Notes: generated by a model not told the origin, from the letters alone. 64,000 bases of DNA from Nitrospiria bacterium (GCA_919901555.1 CAKKPG010000022.1:1-64000); one strand, 5' to 3'. Shown: positions 52,275-61,364, counted from the first letter of the stretch. Numbers and translations are program-made.

Positions 52275-53155
52275 GGGGCCATCCTTCCCTTCAGTGTGCG
52301 GTTCAGCTCACGGGCGGTATACACGCCTTTGTTCTTGAGGATCTGGTTCCGTGCCGCCACCTCGATGAGGGTGGCCATGTTCCGGCCGGGCTTCACCGGC
52401 AGCTTCAGGCAGGGAAGATTTATCCCCAGCAGTCTGCGGCGCCGCTCGCGCAGTCCGAGGAGGCTGTAGTGATGCCCTTTTGTCCACTCTTCAAGCTCTA
52501 CCACGAGACCCACGGCGCACTCGGGGGTTACCGCGGACTCGCCGTAGAGGGCGCGTACGTTGATGATCCCGAGGCCCCTGATCTCGAGAAGATCGACCCC
52601 CAGCTCGGTGGCCCTACCCGTGATGCGTCCGTCGGACCGCCTGAGAATCACGAGGTCATCAGCGGCCAGTTTGTGGCCCCGGAGAACGAGGTCGAGGGCC
52701 GCCTCGCTCTTGCCGATGGCGCTCTCCCCCGTGATAAGCGTGCCGAGCCCGAAGACTTCGACGAGAACGCCGTGCACACTGATCTTCGGCGTCAGTTTCT
52801 GGATGAGGAGCTTCGCCACTCCCGACAGGTTCCCGGTCTTGACAACGGGGATATGCGCGGACCCGGCCGCGCTCAGAAGCTCTTTGCTCACCGTGGAGCA
52901 GGTCACAACGATGCATGCGGGCTTCCGCTTAAAAAGCATCCCGACGACGCGGACCCGCTCGGACGCCGGAAGCGACCTCAGGTAGGCCGACTGGGCCGGA
53001 GCGACGTGGACCACTGCCGCGGCCAGGTCCTTCCAGGAAGCGGTCGACGAGAGCTCGGGAACGGCCACTTGCGGAGACGCGACCTCGCGGGCGAGGCCGG
53101 AACCGCCCGCAAGGACCGTCGCCCGTCCTATAACATCCCTCACGGTTACCTTCAT
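52271..53155 (-). CDS. hprK: HPr kinase/phosphorylase
   Basis: 294 residues. Walker A GESAIGKSEAALDLVLRGH, the HPrK signature EIRGLGIINVRALYGESAV, and the N-terminal domain ending in RKPACIVVTCS. It phosphorylates HPr on Ser46. The genome encodes a matching Ser in ptsH 4 kb downstream. The gene overlaps ptsN and rapZ by four bases each. Confidence 0.95.
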   Translation of the reverse strand: MKVTVRDVIGRATVLAGGSGLAREVASPQVAVPELSSTASWKDLAAAVVHVAPAQSAYLRSLPASERVRVVGMLFKRKPACIVVTCSTVSKELLSAAGSAHIPVVKTGNLSGVAKLLIQKLTPKISVHGVLVEVFGLGTLITGESAIGKSEAALDLVLRGHKLAADDLVILRRSDGRITGRATELGVDLLEIRGLGIINVRALYGESAVTPECAVGLVVELEEWTKGHHYSLLGLRERRRRLLGINLPCLKLPVKPGRNMATLIEVAARNQILKNKGVYTARELNRTLKGRMAP

Positions 53156-53625
53156 CGCTGCGGATACTTGCCGTCTTCTTCCAGGATCATCCTTTGAAGT
53201 TCCTGCCTCTGCGGGGCGGACCGCAGTTTCTCGCGGAAGACCGGGTTCTTGAGGATCCGTGAAATCCGGGCAAGGATTTTCAGATGATCTCCCGGTCTGT
53301 CTTCGGGCGAAAGGAGCAGGAAAAAAAGATAAGCAGGCTTCCCGTCCATCGTATCGAAGTCCACGCCCTTCCTGGACCGGCCGAAGGCGATCACCGCGTC
53401 GCGGAGGTTGCGGACCTTTCCATGAGGGATGGCCACGCCGTCACCGATGCCCGTGCTTCCGAGCGACTCGCGCTCGGCGAGCACCCGGATGATCTCCTCT
53501 TCACGGTGGATCGTGCCGGAGGCCTTCAGCAGCCCGGCAAACTCCCGGAGCACGCCGTCCTTGTCCGTCGCCTTGATATCGTCGATCACGAAGTTTTCCT
53601 GTAAAAGTTCGCTGATTCTGACCAT
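53152..53625 (-). CDS. ptsN: EIIA-Ntr type PTS regulatory protein
   Basis: 157 residues. The phospho-His lies in GIGDGVAIPHGKVRNLRDAV. The protein begins VRISELLQENFVI and ends with helices typical of PtsN. It regulates potassium and nitrogen-related functions in other bacteria. It follows rpoN, but the hpf/raiA gene that often lies between them is absent. Confidence 0.94.
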   Translation of the reverse strand: MVRISELLQENFVIDDIKATDKDGVLREFAGLLKASGTIHREEEIIRVLAERESLGSTGIGDGVAIPHGKVRNLRDAVIAFGRSRKGVDFDTMDGKPAYLFFLLLSPEDRPGDHLKILARISRILKNPVFREKLRSAPQRQELQRMILEEDGKYPQR

Positions 53626-53748
53626 GCACGCAACCCGTTCTAAAGACAGGGCTCGATCAGCCCTGCGTTCCCGTCTTTCCGCACAGACTTTGAATCATGG
53701 GTGACCTGTGCATTTTTCATTTTGCGCTCTGCCTTTTGCATGCAGGCG

Positions 53749-55230
53749 TCACCCGCTCCTTTTCCGCACGCTCGTGGGCGGGATGCGCAATTCTTCGCGA
53801 TACTTTGCCACGGTCCTCCGGGCAATTTCAATGCCCCGCGCTTTCAGAGCATCAACGATCTGCTGGTCCTTGAGCGGCGTCGCCGGGTCCTCTTCCTTGA
53901 TCATTCTCTGGATCGCATCTTTTATGGTCAGGGAAGAGATCTCGGAACCGGCCCCGTCGGAGAAACCCGTCGTAAAGAAAAACTTCATGGAGAAGATGCC
54001 CTGGGGCGTATGCATGTGCTTGTTCGTCGTTACGCGGCTGATGGTGGACTCGTGCATGGAGATGTCCTCGGCCACGTCCTTGAGCACCATGGGCCTCAGG
54101 TGCGAGATCCCATGCTCCAGGAAATCATACTGGAACTTCACGATGCTCTCGGCCACCTTATAGATGGTTTTATTTCGCTGTTCCATGCCCTTGATGAGCC
54201 ACTGCGCGGAACGGAGCCGTTCTTCGATGTATTCCCGGGCCGCCTTATCGATGTCGTCTTTATGACTGAGCAGTTTCCGGTAATAGGGGTTGACCCGCAC
54301 CCGCGGCATCCCCTCTTCGTTCAGCTGGATCACATACCGCTCCTCCACCTTGACCACGTACACGTCGGGAACCACATAGTGCGTATCGGACTCGGCATAG
54401 GGACGGCCGGGCTTGGGATCGAGCTCATGGATGATGATCTGCGCCGCCTCCATCACGTCCTGGGGCGTGACGCTCAGCGCCTTGGCGATGGCCTCGTATT
54501 TCCTCTTTTCCAGGTCCGTGAGATGCTGGTCGATGATCTTCTCTACGAGGGTGCCGCCGAGATCGAGCTGTCTCGTCTGGATGAGAAGACATTCCCTGAG
54601 GTCCCTCGCTCCCACGCCGGCGGGATCGAAGTTCTGAATCAGTTCCAGCGCCCGCTCCAGGTCCTTGTGCGGCAGGCTCGCCTGTTGTTCCATCTCCTCG
54701 AGGGGAGAGCGGAGATATCCGTCATCATCGATGTTGCCGATGATCCATTCGCCGGCGTTCACCACGCCGGGGTCGGACGCTGAAAGCCTGAGCTGCCAGA
54801 GAAGGTGATCGCTCAGCGACGCGCGCCTCGTGAGCGTCTGGTCGTACGACGGGAGCTCCCTGTCATCGGCTTCGGCGGACCCGAAATCGCGCCCGTCGCC
54901 CATCTCGTTCAGGTATTCATCCCACTGGGGGCCGGACTCCAATACGCTTTTGAAGTCCGCCGCCGGTTCCTCGCTCCCCATCTCCCCCTGCTGTTCCGCG
55001 AGCGTTTCCGCAGATGCAGCGGCCTCCTGTGCTCCCTCGGCGTCGCTCCCCGGCGCTCCCTCTTCGGCAGCGTCCGCCGGGAGTTCCTCGAGCACGGGAT
55101 TCTCCATGAGTTCCTGGGAGATGGACTGGGAGAGTTCGAGCCGTGACAGCTGGAGCAGCTTGATGGCCTGCTGGAGCTGCGGCGTCATGATGAGCTTCTG
55201 GGAAAGTTTTAGTTCGAGTCGCGCTTCCAT
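53749..55230 (-). CDS. rpoN: RNA polymerase sigma-54 factor
   Basis: 493 residues. Region I LKLSQKLIMTPQLQQAIKLLQ starts at residue 6. An acidic region II (about 55-110) follows. The C-terminal HTH and the RpoN box ARRTVAKYREELRIPP are complete. It directs transcription from -24/-12 promoters with enhancer-binding proteins. A GCATTTTGC-type repeat word separates it from ptsN. No clear ribosome site. Confidence 0.97.
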   Translation of the reverse strand: MEARLELKLSQKLIMTPQLQQAIKLLQLSRLELSQSISQELMENPVLEELPADAAEEGAPGSDAEGAQEAAASAETLAEQQGEMGSEEPAADFKSVLESGPQWDEYLNEMGDGRDFGSAEADDRELPSYDQTLTRRASLSDHLLWQLRLSASDPGVVNAGEWIIGNIDDDGYLRSPLEEMEQQASLPHKDLERALELIQNFDPAGVGARDLRECLLIQTRQLDLGGTLVEKIIDQHLTDLEKRKYEAIAKALSVTPQDVMEAAQIIIHELDPKPGRPYAESDTHYVVPDVYVVKVEERYVIQLNEEGMPRVRVNPYYRKLLSHKDDIDKAAREYIEERLRSAQWLIKGMEQRNKTIYKVAESIVKFQYDFLEHGISHLRPMVLKDVAEDISMHESTISRVTTNKHMHTPQGIFSMKFFFTTGFSDGAGSEISSLTIKDAIQRMIKEEDPATPLKDQQIVDALKARGIEIARRTVAKYREELRIPPTSVRKRSG

Positions 55231-55328
55231 AAAGAAATACCGGTTCCCACGGAATAAAAGGCAGATGACATTGATGCTATCTTAATCGGTGTAATCGCTT
55301 TGAAAATCCTCGTCATCACCTATGATTA

Positions 55329-56051
55329 TTATAGCCGAAATGCTTCCCCCAGGTAAAACTCCCGTACACGGGGACTCGCCGTAATCTCCGCGGGCGTGCC
55401 TGCTTCGATGATCTTCCCTTCGTTGATAATATAGGCCCGGTCGGTGATGGCGAGGGTTTCCCGCACGTTATGATCGGTGATAAGAATTCCGATCCCTTTC
55501 TGCTTGAGGATTGAAATGATGCCCTGAATATCCTGGACAGCGAGCGGGTCGATCCCGGCGAAGGGTTCGTCGAGGAGGATGAACTTGGGGGACAAGGTGA
55601 GGGCCCGGGCTATTTCCACACGCCTGCGCTCCCCCCCGGAGAGCGTATATGCCTTGCTGTCGGCCAGGTGCGCTATGCCGAACTCGGCAAGGAGCGAGTC
55701 TTTCCGCTCCTTGCGTTCAACGTCCGAAATGTCCAGGGTCTCGAGGACCGCCATGAGGTTCTCGGACGCCGTAAGCTTTCTGAAAACCGATGGTTCCTGG
55801 GACAGGTAGCCGATGCCGTTTTTTGCGCGCTGGTACATCGGCATCCGTGTAACATCGGCTCCATCGAGGATCACCCTTCCCTGATCAGGTTTGACAAGCC
55901 CCACGACCATATAAAAACTCGTGGTTTTTCCCGCTCCGTTCGGTCCGAGAAGCCCTACTACCTCGCCGTATTTTACCTGGAAGCTCACCCCCCGTACAAC
56001 CCGTCTTCCCCGGTAGGTTTTTTCCAGTTTTTTCGCCTCAAGCCCTTGCAT
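55329..56051 (-). CDS. lptB: LPS export ABC transporter ATPase LptB
   Basis: 240 residues from [19 protein letters not shown] at 56051; an ATG at 56087 is an alternative. Walker [30 protein letters not shown], Walker [14 protein letters not shown], and the switch region [15 protein letters not shown]. It powers LPS extraction from the inner membrane with LptF and LptG, which are not in the window. rpoN follows. Confidence 0.95.
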   Translation of the reverse strand: MQGLEAKKLEKTYRGRRVVRGVSFQVKYGEVVGLLGPNGAGKTTSFYMVVGLVKPDQGRVILDGADVTRMPMYQRAKNGIGYLSQEPSVFRKLTASENLMAVLETLDISDVERKERKDSLLAEFGIAHLADSKAYTLSGGERRRVEIARALTLSPKFILLDEPFAGIDPLAVQDIQGIISILKQKGIGILITDHNVRETLAITDRAYIINEGKIIEAGTPAEITASPRVREFYLGEAFRL

Positions 56052-56211
56052 GCCGTGCGGGTGCCTCCCCTGCTCTACGATTTCCATTCATGGTCTACAC
56101 CGATCAAGCCGCTTCTGCATCGAGTTCCCGTCGTTCCGTCTGACAGGGCTACCGCCGGTCATCGGGTCTTCGGCCGGAACAAGAATCATTTCCGGCCTTC
56201 CCTTGCAGGCC

Positions 56212-56742
56212 TCATTTCCGCTCTTCCGCCTTGTCCTGCTTCGAATCGAATCTCTGCCTTCGTTCTTCCGGCTTATCCTGATAAAAGAGCACCCTGCCGC
56301 CTTCCACAATGCTCCGGTCGTCACGCACGAAGAGGGTGATCCTGTCGCCGCCGAGCTGATTTTCGTTCTCGAGAATACGGGCGTCTCCGGTCAACACGAT
56401 TTTTTCCTCACGGCTGTAGTAGATCGCCCTGTTTGCAGTCGCCACCCTGCCTTCCCTCCGCACCACCACGTTGCCGAGAGCCTCTATTTCCTTGACCCCT
56501 TTTGACCGCGCATCGTAAAAAACAATGAGCGAATCGGAATAGAGCGTGATATCTTCCTTCTTGAGCGTCACGTCGTCGCTGAACGTCACTTTATCCCCCA
56601 GCTTATCCGCCATCATGTGCCGGGACGTGATCACCACGGGCTCTCGCTTCCCTTCTTCGCGTTTTCCCGGAACGGACGCCGCGCCTGCAAGAAAAAGGGA
56701 AACGGCCGTCACGAGGCTATTCCTGAAGAACCGCTTTAACAT
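56212..56742 (-). CDS. lptA: LptA-like periplasmic LPS transport protein
   Basis: 176 residues. Signal peptide (about 1-26), then OstA-like beta strands: VVITSRHMMADKLGDKVTFSD, ITLYSDSLIVFYD, IEALGNVVVRREGRVATA and GDRITLFVRDDRSIVEGG. The charged C-terminal tail (EERRQRFDSKQDKAEERK) is unusual. It bridges LptC and the outer membrane. Its start overlaps the lptC end by 26 bases. Confidence 0.9.
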   Translation of the reverse strand: MLKRFFRNSLVTAVSLFLAGAASVPGKREEGKREPVVITSRHMMADKLGDKVTFSDDVTLKKEDITLYSDSLIVFYDARSKGVKEIEALGNVVVRREGRVATANRAIYYSREEKIVLTGDARILENENQLGGDRITLFVRDDRSIVEGGRVLFYQDKPEERRQRFDSKQDKAEERK

Positions 56743-57286
56743 TGTTTCTCACCTCGAACGTGCGCATGTCCACGTTCGCCGTTATGCCTCGGCCTTCGAG
56801 GTAAATCTCCCGACCGAGCAGTTTAAAGGGGTCCTCCGTCCGTACGAGGCGGTCGCCGGCTTTCCAGAACAGCGAGTCCGTGGTCAGAAGATATCCGTCG
56901 TGGGTCACGATCCGCACTTCACGGACACCGCGGCGCAGGGAGGCGTTCCCGCTTGCCGTGTCGAGCATGCCCGCTTCACCGAACATCTCCGCCGCATATC
57001 CATTCTGCGCGCCCGTATACGAAATTTCTATGTCTTTCAACTGTGCTTCCTTGTTTTCGTACAAATCGGCGCTTGCGGCGCGCATGCGCCAGGAAACCCT
57101 GCCGTCTTCAGACTGGGCGAACCTGAAGCCGTCCATGCTCATCAAAAGCCTGACGCCCTGTTTAGGCTGAAACAGAGAAGGCATGGTAATATCCCTTCCC
57201 CGCAGCAGATCGTAAATACCGGCAGCTGTCGCAAGGATGAGCAATGCAACGAGCAGCCTGTACGTCTTTTTATTTTTAAATTTCAT
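56717..57286 (-). CDS. lptC: LptC-like inner-membrane LPS transport protein
   Basis: 189 residues. One N-terminal membrane anchor (about 10-27), then a beta-jellyroll: MDGFRFAQSEDGRVSWRMRAASA, ADLYENKEAQLKDIEI, VTHDGYLLTTDSLFWKAGDRL. The DSLFW and TEDPFKLLG strands match LptC. It lacks a ribosome site, and a repeat element begins 11 bases upstream of the ATG. Confidence 0.88.
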   Translation of the reverse strand: MKFKNKKTYRLLVALLILATAAGIYDLLRGRDITMPSLFQPKQGVRLLMSMDGFRFAQSEDGRVSWRMRAASADLYENKEAQLKDIEISYTGAQNGYAAEMFGEAGMLDTASGNASLRRGVREVRIVTHDGYLLTTDSLFWKAGDRLVRTEDPFKLLGREIYLEGRGITANVDMRTFEVRNNVKAVLQE

Positions 57287-57297
57287 ACGGAATAATG

Positions 57298-57465
57298 GTA
57301 ACTACTCAGGTCCCCTGTAGCGCCCTCATTTACCGAAGGCGACTAATCGTCGGGGATAAACCCCGTTAGAGATCGCGTCAAGCGAAAAATCTCTAACGGG
57401 GTAAACCCCGACGCTACAACCTTTTGTGACTTCTGCGTCTTTTTGCGGCTGACCTGAGTAGTTAC
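57298..57465. mobile_element. MITE-like element, copy D, with 9-bp target duplication
   Basis: The ends GTAACTACTCAGGTC (57298-57312) and GACCTGAGTAGTTAC (57451-57465) are perfect 15-bp inverted repeats. GGAATAATG flanks both sides (57289-57297, 57466-57474), a perfect 9-bp direct duplication. Inside is a second palindrome with CCCCGTTAGAGAT and ATCTCTAACGGGG. No coding capacity is present. It lies between the promoter and start of lptC. Confidence 0.85.
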
Positions 57466-57510
57466 GGAATAATGAATAATTACGCCGGCCCCGATCTACC
57501 ACATGCATAA

Positions 57511-57539
57511 TTTATACCATAGCTCCATTGGCATGTAAA
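57511..57539 (-). promoter_or_regulatory. Sigma-70-type promoter of the lptC operon
   Basis: On the minus strand TTTACA (57534-57539), a 17-base spacer and TATAAA (57511-57516) form a strong promoter. It is about 225 bases upstream of the lptC ATG, with element copy D inside the predicted leader. Confidence 0.75.
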
Positions 57540-57615
57540 GGTAAAAATCCCGAGGAAGGACCGAGTGCAAGCGCAGAGCGTATCAGGCGGCAGGTCGAGG
57601 CGCCGGTCAGGAGGG

Positions 57616-58884
57616 CTAACGGTTGATTTGCGTCCGCATCGCGGCGAGCTCAAGCTCTTTTTCTTCGAGCAGCTTCTCCAGTCGCGCATGGTCAGACATG
57701 TCACGGACAACGGCCTGGATGAACTTCTTGCCCATGAGCACCAGTTCCACGGCGCTGACGTCGACCAGAACCACCGTACCGTCGGCCCGTGTCAATTCTC
57801 CGTGCCGGAGTGACTGGCGGCCCTCGCGGACTTCCGTCAGAAGTCCCTGCATCCCGGCGGGATCGACAAAGAGTTCAATGAGGTTCTTGTGGAGCAGGTC
57901 GTATTTCTCATGGCCCGTCAGACGGGCGGCCTGTTCATTGGCAAAGACAATATCGCCGTTATCGGCAAGAACAAAAATTGACTCACAGGCGTTCTCCACC
58001 AGCGTCCGGTAGCGCTCCTCGGAGGCACGGAACTCCTCGGTCTTCTCGGTGATCCACTGTTCAAGCTCCACGTTCATCTTGCGGAGTTCCGCCTGGAGCT
58101 GTTCGTTCTGAATGGTCGTGGAAATGATGCCCGACAGCGTGGTGAAAAAATTGATCTCTTCGTCCGTAAAGTTCTTTGCTTTTCGATACAGGAGTTCGAT
58201 CACTCCCATGAGCGCGCCGCTGGAATAAACGTAGAGCGGCAGACAATACACGGCCGTGTAGTCCGCCAGCCCGAGATCGGGCCGGTCCCGGAACCGTGAG
58301 TCTCCCTGAAGTTTCTTGAGCAGCACCGGTTCCAGTCTTCTCCCGACCCACCCCTCGATCCCCTCGCCGAGGGGGACGCGGACGCTCCCGTCCGCCTTTC
58401 GCTGCCCGTCATTGGCCGCCGCAAGCATCAGCTCGTCGTTCTTCCGGTCGTAGAGAAAGATCAGACAGAGATCGGCTTCCATGACGCGCGCCGTTATGTC
58501 GGCGACATCCCTCAGCCGGTCGTTGAAGAGGCGTGGAGAGTTTGCCGCGTAGTTGACATCATAGATACCGAGGAACTTTATGAACAGATCGTCTTTGGTG
58601 TCGAGGAGCTCTTCCCGCTTGAGGTGAAGCTCGAGATTAGCGTCTTCGAGGCTTCGATAGTACGGGAAGATCGTCCTCTTATACAAAAGGTACGCCAGAA
58701 ACGGCATGCCGGAGAGGAGGGCAAGAGAAAGGAGAGAACCGAGACGGTCGCCCCGGGAAAGGCAGTAACCGGCGGCAACGCCCGTCAGGACCGCAGCTGC
58801 CAGCACGAAGGCAATGAGGGCGATGAGCGCTCCTTTTCCGGTGACGGCCTCGCGGCCGTGCGTCAAACCGATGTTCGGCATCAA
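57616..58884 (-). CDS. Membrane GAF-PAS sensor without output domain
   Basis: 422 residues. Two membrane helices at about 17-38 and 47-68, a short coiled segment, then a GAF domain (about 120-270: ARVMEADLCLIFLYDRK through NEQLQAEL) and a PAS domain (about 300-400: ACESIFVLADNGDIVFAN). The protein stops after a coiled coil (LEKLLEEKELELAAMRTQI) where a histidine kinase, diguanylate cyclase or other output would normally follow. It is encoded next to cbiO with a 46-base gap. It may pass signals by coiled-coil contact. Confidence 0.85.
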   Translation of the reverse strand: MMPNIGLTHGREAVTGKGALIALIAFVLAAAVLTGVAAGYCLSRGDRLGSLLSLALLSGMPFLAYLLYKRTIFPYYRSLEDANLELHLKREELLDTKDDLFIKFLGIYDVNYAANSPRLFNDRLRDVADITARVMEADLCLIFLYDRKNDELMLAAANDGQRKADGSVRVPLGEGIEGWVGRRLEPVLLKKLQGDSRFRDRPDLGLADYTAVYCLPLYVYSSGALMGVIELLYRKAKNFTDEEINFFTTLSGIISTTIQNEQLQAELRKMNVELEQWITEKTEEFRASEERYRTLVENACESIFVLADNGDIVFANEQAARLTGHEKYDLLHKNLIELFVDPAGMQGLLTEVREGRQSLRHGELTRADGTVVLVDVSAVELVLMGKKFIQAVVRDMSDHARLEKLLEEKELELAAMRTQINR

Positions 58885-58930
58885 CTGGTACCTCCGTTAA
58901 TTCAATCCGGCATGCAGGGGCTCACGCCTG

Positions 58931-59761
58931 TCACTGCCGTATAAGGCGCACAAGGTCGTCCGCCGCCTGGTCCACGTGGGCGGGGATGTCAACGGCTATT
59001 CCCTCTTTCCTGAGCTTGAGAAAGAGCTCGGTCAGGACCGGCGGGTCGATGTTCGACGTCCTGAGGGCTTCAATCTGCATAAAGATGTCCGACGGCGTTC
59101 CGGCGGTAATAACGCCCCGGCCCTTGGCCAGCACGTATGCCTGGTCCGCGAAACTCCTCACGAGGTTGACGTCGTGGGTGGACATGATGATCGTCATCCC
59201 TTCCCGGTTCCTCCTGTTCAAGATCTCCACGAGCTCGGTGCGGGAACGGGTGTCAAGCCCCTCGAAGGGCTCGTCGAGGACGAGCAGTTCGGGACGCATC
59301 ACGAGCGCGCCGGCCAGGGCCACCTTCCGCTTCTCTCCTCCCGACAGGTAGTGGCAGATTCTGTCCCGGAGGTGCGCGATCCCCAGTTCCGCCATGACCT
59401 CCTCCACCATCCGGCCGGTCTTCTCCTTCGCGTAGCCGTAATTGCGCGGAGAAAAGGATATGTCTTCCCACACCGTGGGCGAGAGGATCTGCTCCTCGAC
59501 GTTCTGAAGGAGCACGCCGATCCGCTCCCGCAGGGCTTTATATTCCGAAGCCGGGTTTACGCCGAACACCGACACCTTTCCCTCGTCGGGCTTGAGAAGA
59601 CCGAGGATATGATAGAGGAGCGTGGTCTTGCCTGACCCGTTGCCGCCGAGGACGACCACTCGTTCACCGCGGTTCACCAGAAAATCGAGGCCGCAAATAT
59701 GGATCTCCGTGGTGTCCGGATAAATATGTTTCAGGCAGCTGACGGCGACGATGGTCTCCAT
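58931..59761 (-). CDS. cbiO: Cobalt/nickel ECF transporter ATPase CbiO
   Basis: 276 residues from the ATG at 59761; a much longer frame reading antiparallel sequence into cbiQ is not real. Walker A LGGNGSGKTTLLYHILGLL, LSGGEKRKVALAGAL, Walker B LLVLDEPFEGLD, STHDVNLV. Its Q-loop (LLQNVEEQILSPTV) matches CbiO. It energises CbiMQ. It lies five bases after cbiQ. Confidence 0.94.
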   Translation of the reverse strand: METIVAVSCLKHIYPDTTEIHICGLDFLVNRGERVVVLGGNGSGKTTLLYHILGLLKPDEGKVSVFGVNPASEYKALRERIGVLLQNVEEQILSPTVWEDISFSPRNYGYAKEKTGRMVEEVMAELGIAHLRDRICHYLSGGEKRKVALAGALVMRPELLVLDEPFEGLDTRSRTELVEILNRRNREGMTIIMSTHDVNLVRSFADQAYVLAKGRGVITAGTPSDIFMQIEALRTSNIDPPVLTELFLKLRKEGIAVDIPAHVDQAADDLVRLIRQ

Positions 59762-59766
59762 AGGCT

Positions 59767-60474
59767 TCAGGGCTTCCACGCCAGTGCGAGCGCAAACACC
59801 GCGGCGCCCAGTGCGAGGGGGAGCCAGTCCTCTCTGCGGGGCCTGTCCGCCCCGGGCTCCGCCATGCTGCCGTTGTACCCTCGCACCGTCATGACGGCAT
59901 AGAGACGGGATGACCGCTCGACGGCCCTCACCAGCAGCATGCCGATGCCCCTTGATATATTCGAACCGTTCTTGTACAGGCTCCCCGGCGAAAAACCCCC
60001 GCGAAGCCGTATGGCCGCGCCGAAATTGTGCATCATGTCGAGCAGGATGAAAAACGTTCTGTAGGTCATGAACAGTCCCGCCGCAAGCACCTCGGGGAGG
60101 ACCGAGCTGAGCAGCGCGAACACCCTCGGGTACGGCGTGCTCACGATAAGCGTCAGCATGGCCAGCGCGGCGGTCAACGCCTTGAGGAGCAGGACCGCAA
60201 ACACCGCGGTCCCACCCTTCAAGCTTATCCCATAAAGGAGCGGAAAGACCGCGGCATAGAGCGAGAGCGCCAGCATCCGCAGCCAGGGGAGCCCCGCCGC
60301 CACTGCCGCAAGGATCATGACGACGTATCCCGCGGCGAGGGGGTACGGAGATTTTGCAACGATCGCCGATAGAATTGCGAGCATGAGAAACACAACCTTC
60401 GACAGAACCGATGCCCGATGAAGAGGCCCGGAACCGCTCGCCGCCCAGTAGTCTATCCTCGCAACATCGATCAC
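59767..60474 (-). CDS. cbiQ: Cobalt/nickel ECF transmembrane protein CbiQ
   Basis: 235 residues with five to six membrane helices. Short cytoplasmic coupling motifs (an A-R-G type sequence near GMLLVRAVERSSRLYAVMTVRGY) mark the ECF T component. It overlaps cbiM by four bases. Its C-terminus is hydrophobic. Confidence 0.91.
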   Translation of the reverse strand: MIDVARIDYWAASGSGPLHRASVLSKVVFLMLAILSAIVAKSPYPLAAGYVVMILAAVAAGLPWLRMLALSLYAAVFPLLYGISLKGGTAVFAVLLLKALTAALAMLTLIVSTPYPRVFALLSSVLPEVLAAGLFMTYRTFFILLDMMHNFGAAIRLRGGFSPGSLYKNGSNISRGIGMLLVRAVERSSRLYAVMTVRGYNGSMAEPGADRPRREDWLPLALGAAVFALALAWKP

Positions 60475-61184
60475 CGCTTTTCACCCGTCTTTGGCACGGA
60501 ACCACCGGCGCCGTGGAGCGCGTGGCGGAGGAGATCAGGCTTAACCTGAGCGATGAATTTCACGACGGCGCCGGTGATGGCGGCCTCGATGAGCCAGCCC
60601 AACGCGCCCAGCGAGAGCACCATGACCGCGAAGGTCGAAACGGAGACCCGCGCTTCGACGGATTGGCCGTGGTCCTCGTGATGATAAAAGAAATGTCCGG
60701 GCTCAAGGTTGGTTGCCGCAACGATCCCGATCAGGAGAACCGTGGTGATGAACAGCGTGAGCACCGTAGCCATGGCAGCCCGCCAGAAGAGGGGACGGAT
60801 TTTTTTAAAGAGGAAAAACAGCGAGTGACCCAGGACCGCCTCCGATCCGAGGAGGATGGTGTTAAGACCGACCACGGTGATGCCGCCGTGCCCCATCAGG
60901 GCGAGCATAACGTTCGCGATAAACGCCGCCGCAAATCCGAGCGCGGGACCCAGGAGAATGCCCGTGGTGACGGAGAGGTTTATGTGGTAAGCCGGCGGGA
61001 GAATGGGTATGCTCATGGCCACGAGCATGACGGCGGCCAGGGCGCCGAGCAAAGGGATCTTCTTTTTTCTGTCCATGGCCCTGACCCGGTAAAGGCTCAG
61101 CCCGAGGCTAAGGGCCATGACGATAAAGCCCGTCACCCAGAGCCAGACCGGCAGGACGCCGTCGGGAATGTGCATGTGCGTCAT
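60471..61184 (-). CDS. cbiM: Cobalt/nickel ECF substrate-binding membrane protein CbiM
   Basis: 237 residues beginning MTHMHIPDG; the AAGGG six bases upstream supports the first ATG, though the second would give the family's usual MHIPDG. HINLSVTTGILLGPALGF and MGHGGITVVGLNTILLGSE carry the metal-binding His residues. A loop FYHHEDHGQSVE is His-rich. No separate CbiN is visible. It imports Co2+ or Ni2+ with CbiQO. Confidence 0.92.
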   Translation of the reverse strand: MTHMHIPDGVLPVWLWVTGFIVMALSLGLSLYRVRAMDRKKKIPLLGALAAVMLVAMSIPILPPAYHINLSVTTGILLGPALGFAAAFIANVMLALMGHGGITVVGLNTILLGSEAVLGHSLFFLFKKIRPLFWRAAMATVLTLFITTVLLIGIVAATNLEPGHFFYHHEDHGQSVEARVSVSTFAVMVLSLGALGWLIEAAITGAVVKFIAQVKPDLLRHALHGAGGSVPKTGEKR

Positions 61185-61364
61185 TTTTTACCCTTGTTTA
61201 CTGTGCTGACTGGAATTACTTCAGTGGGATCAACTGCTCCATCGTCGAACACGTAACTTCGCCCTGCCGTCGGTAGAGGCATCTTCATTCCGCAATCCGC
61301 CTGCGCCCAGCGCTTACGAGTGCCCCGCGCGAGTGCAGGGTGAAATCCTCATTCCGCAATTGCC

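Noticed and set aside
53626-53748. Missing hpf gene in the rpoN-ptsN gap
   Set aside because: The 120-base gap cannot hold hpf and contains only a GCATTTT-type repeat word.
59762-60505. Long N-terminal extension fused to CbiO
   Set aside because: It reads across cbiQ in another frame; CbiO homology begins exactly at the ATG at 59761.
61185-61364. Cobalamin or NiCo riboswitch upstream of cbiM
   Set aside because: I looked for conserved riboswitch boxes and found none; the gap contains GGATTGCGGAATG-type repeat words instead.
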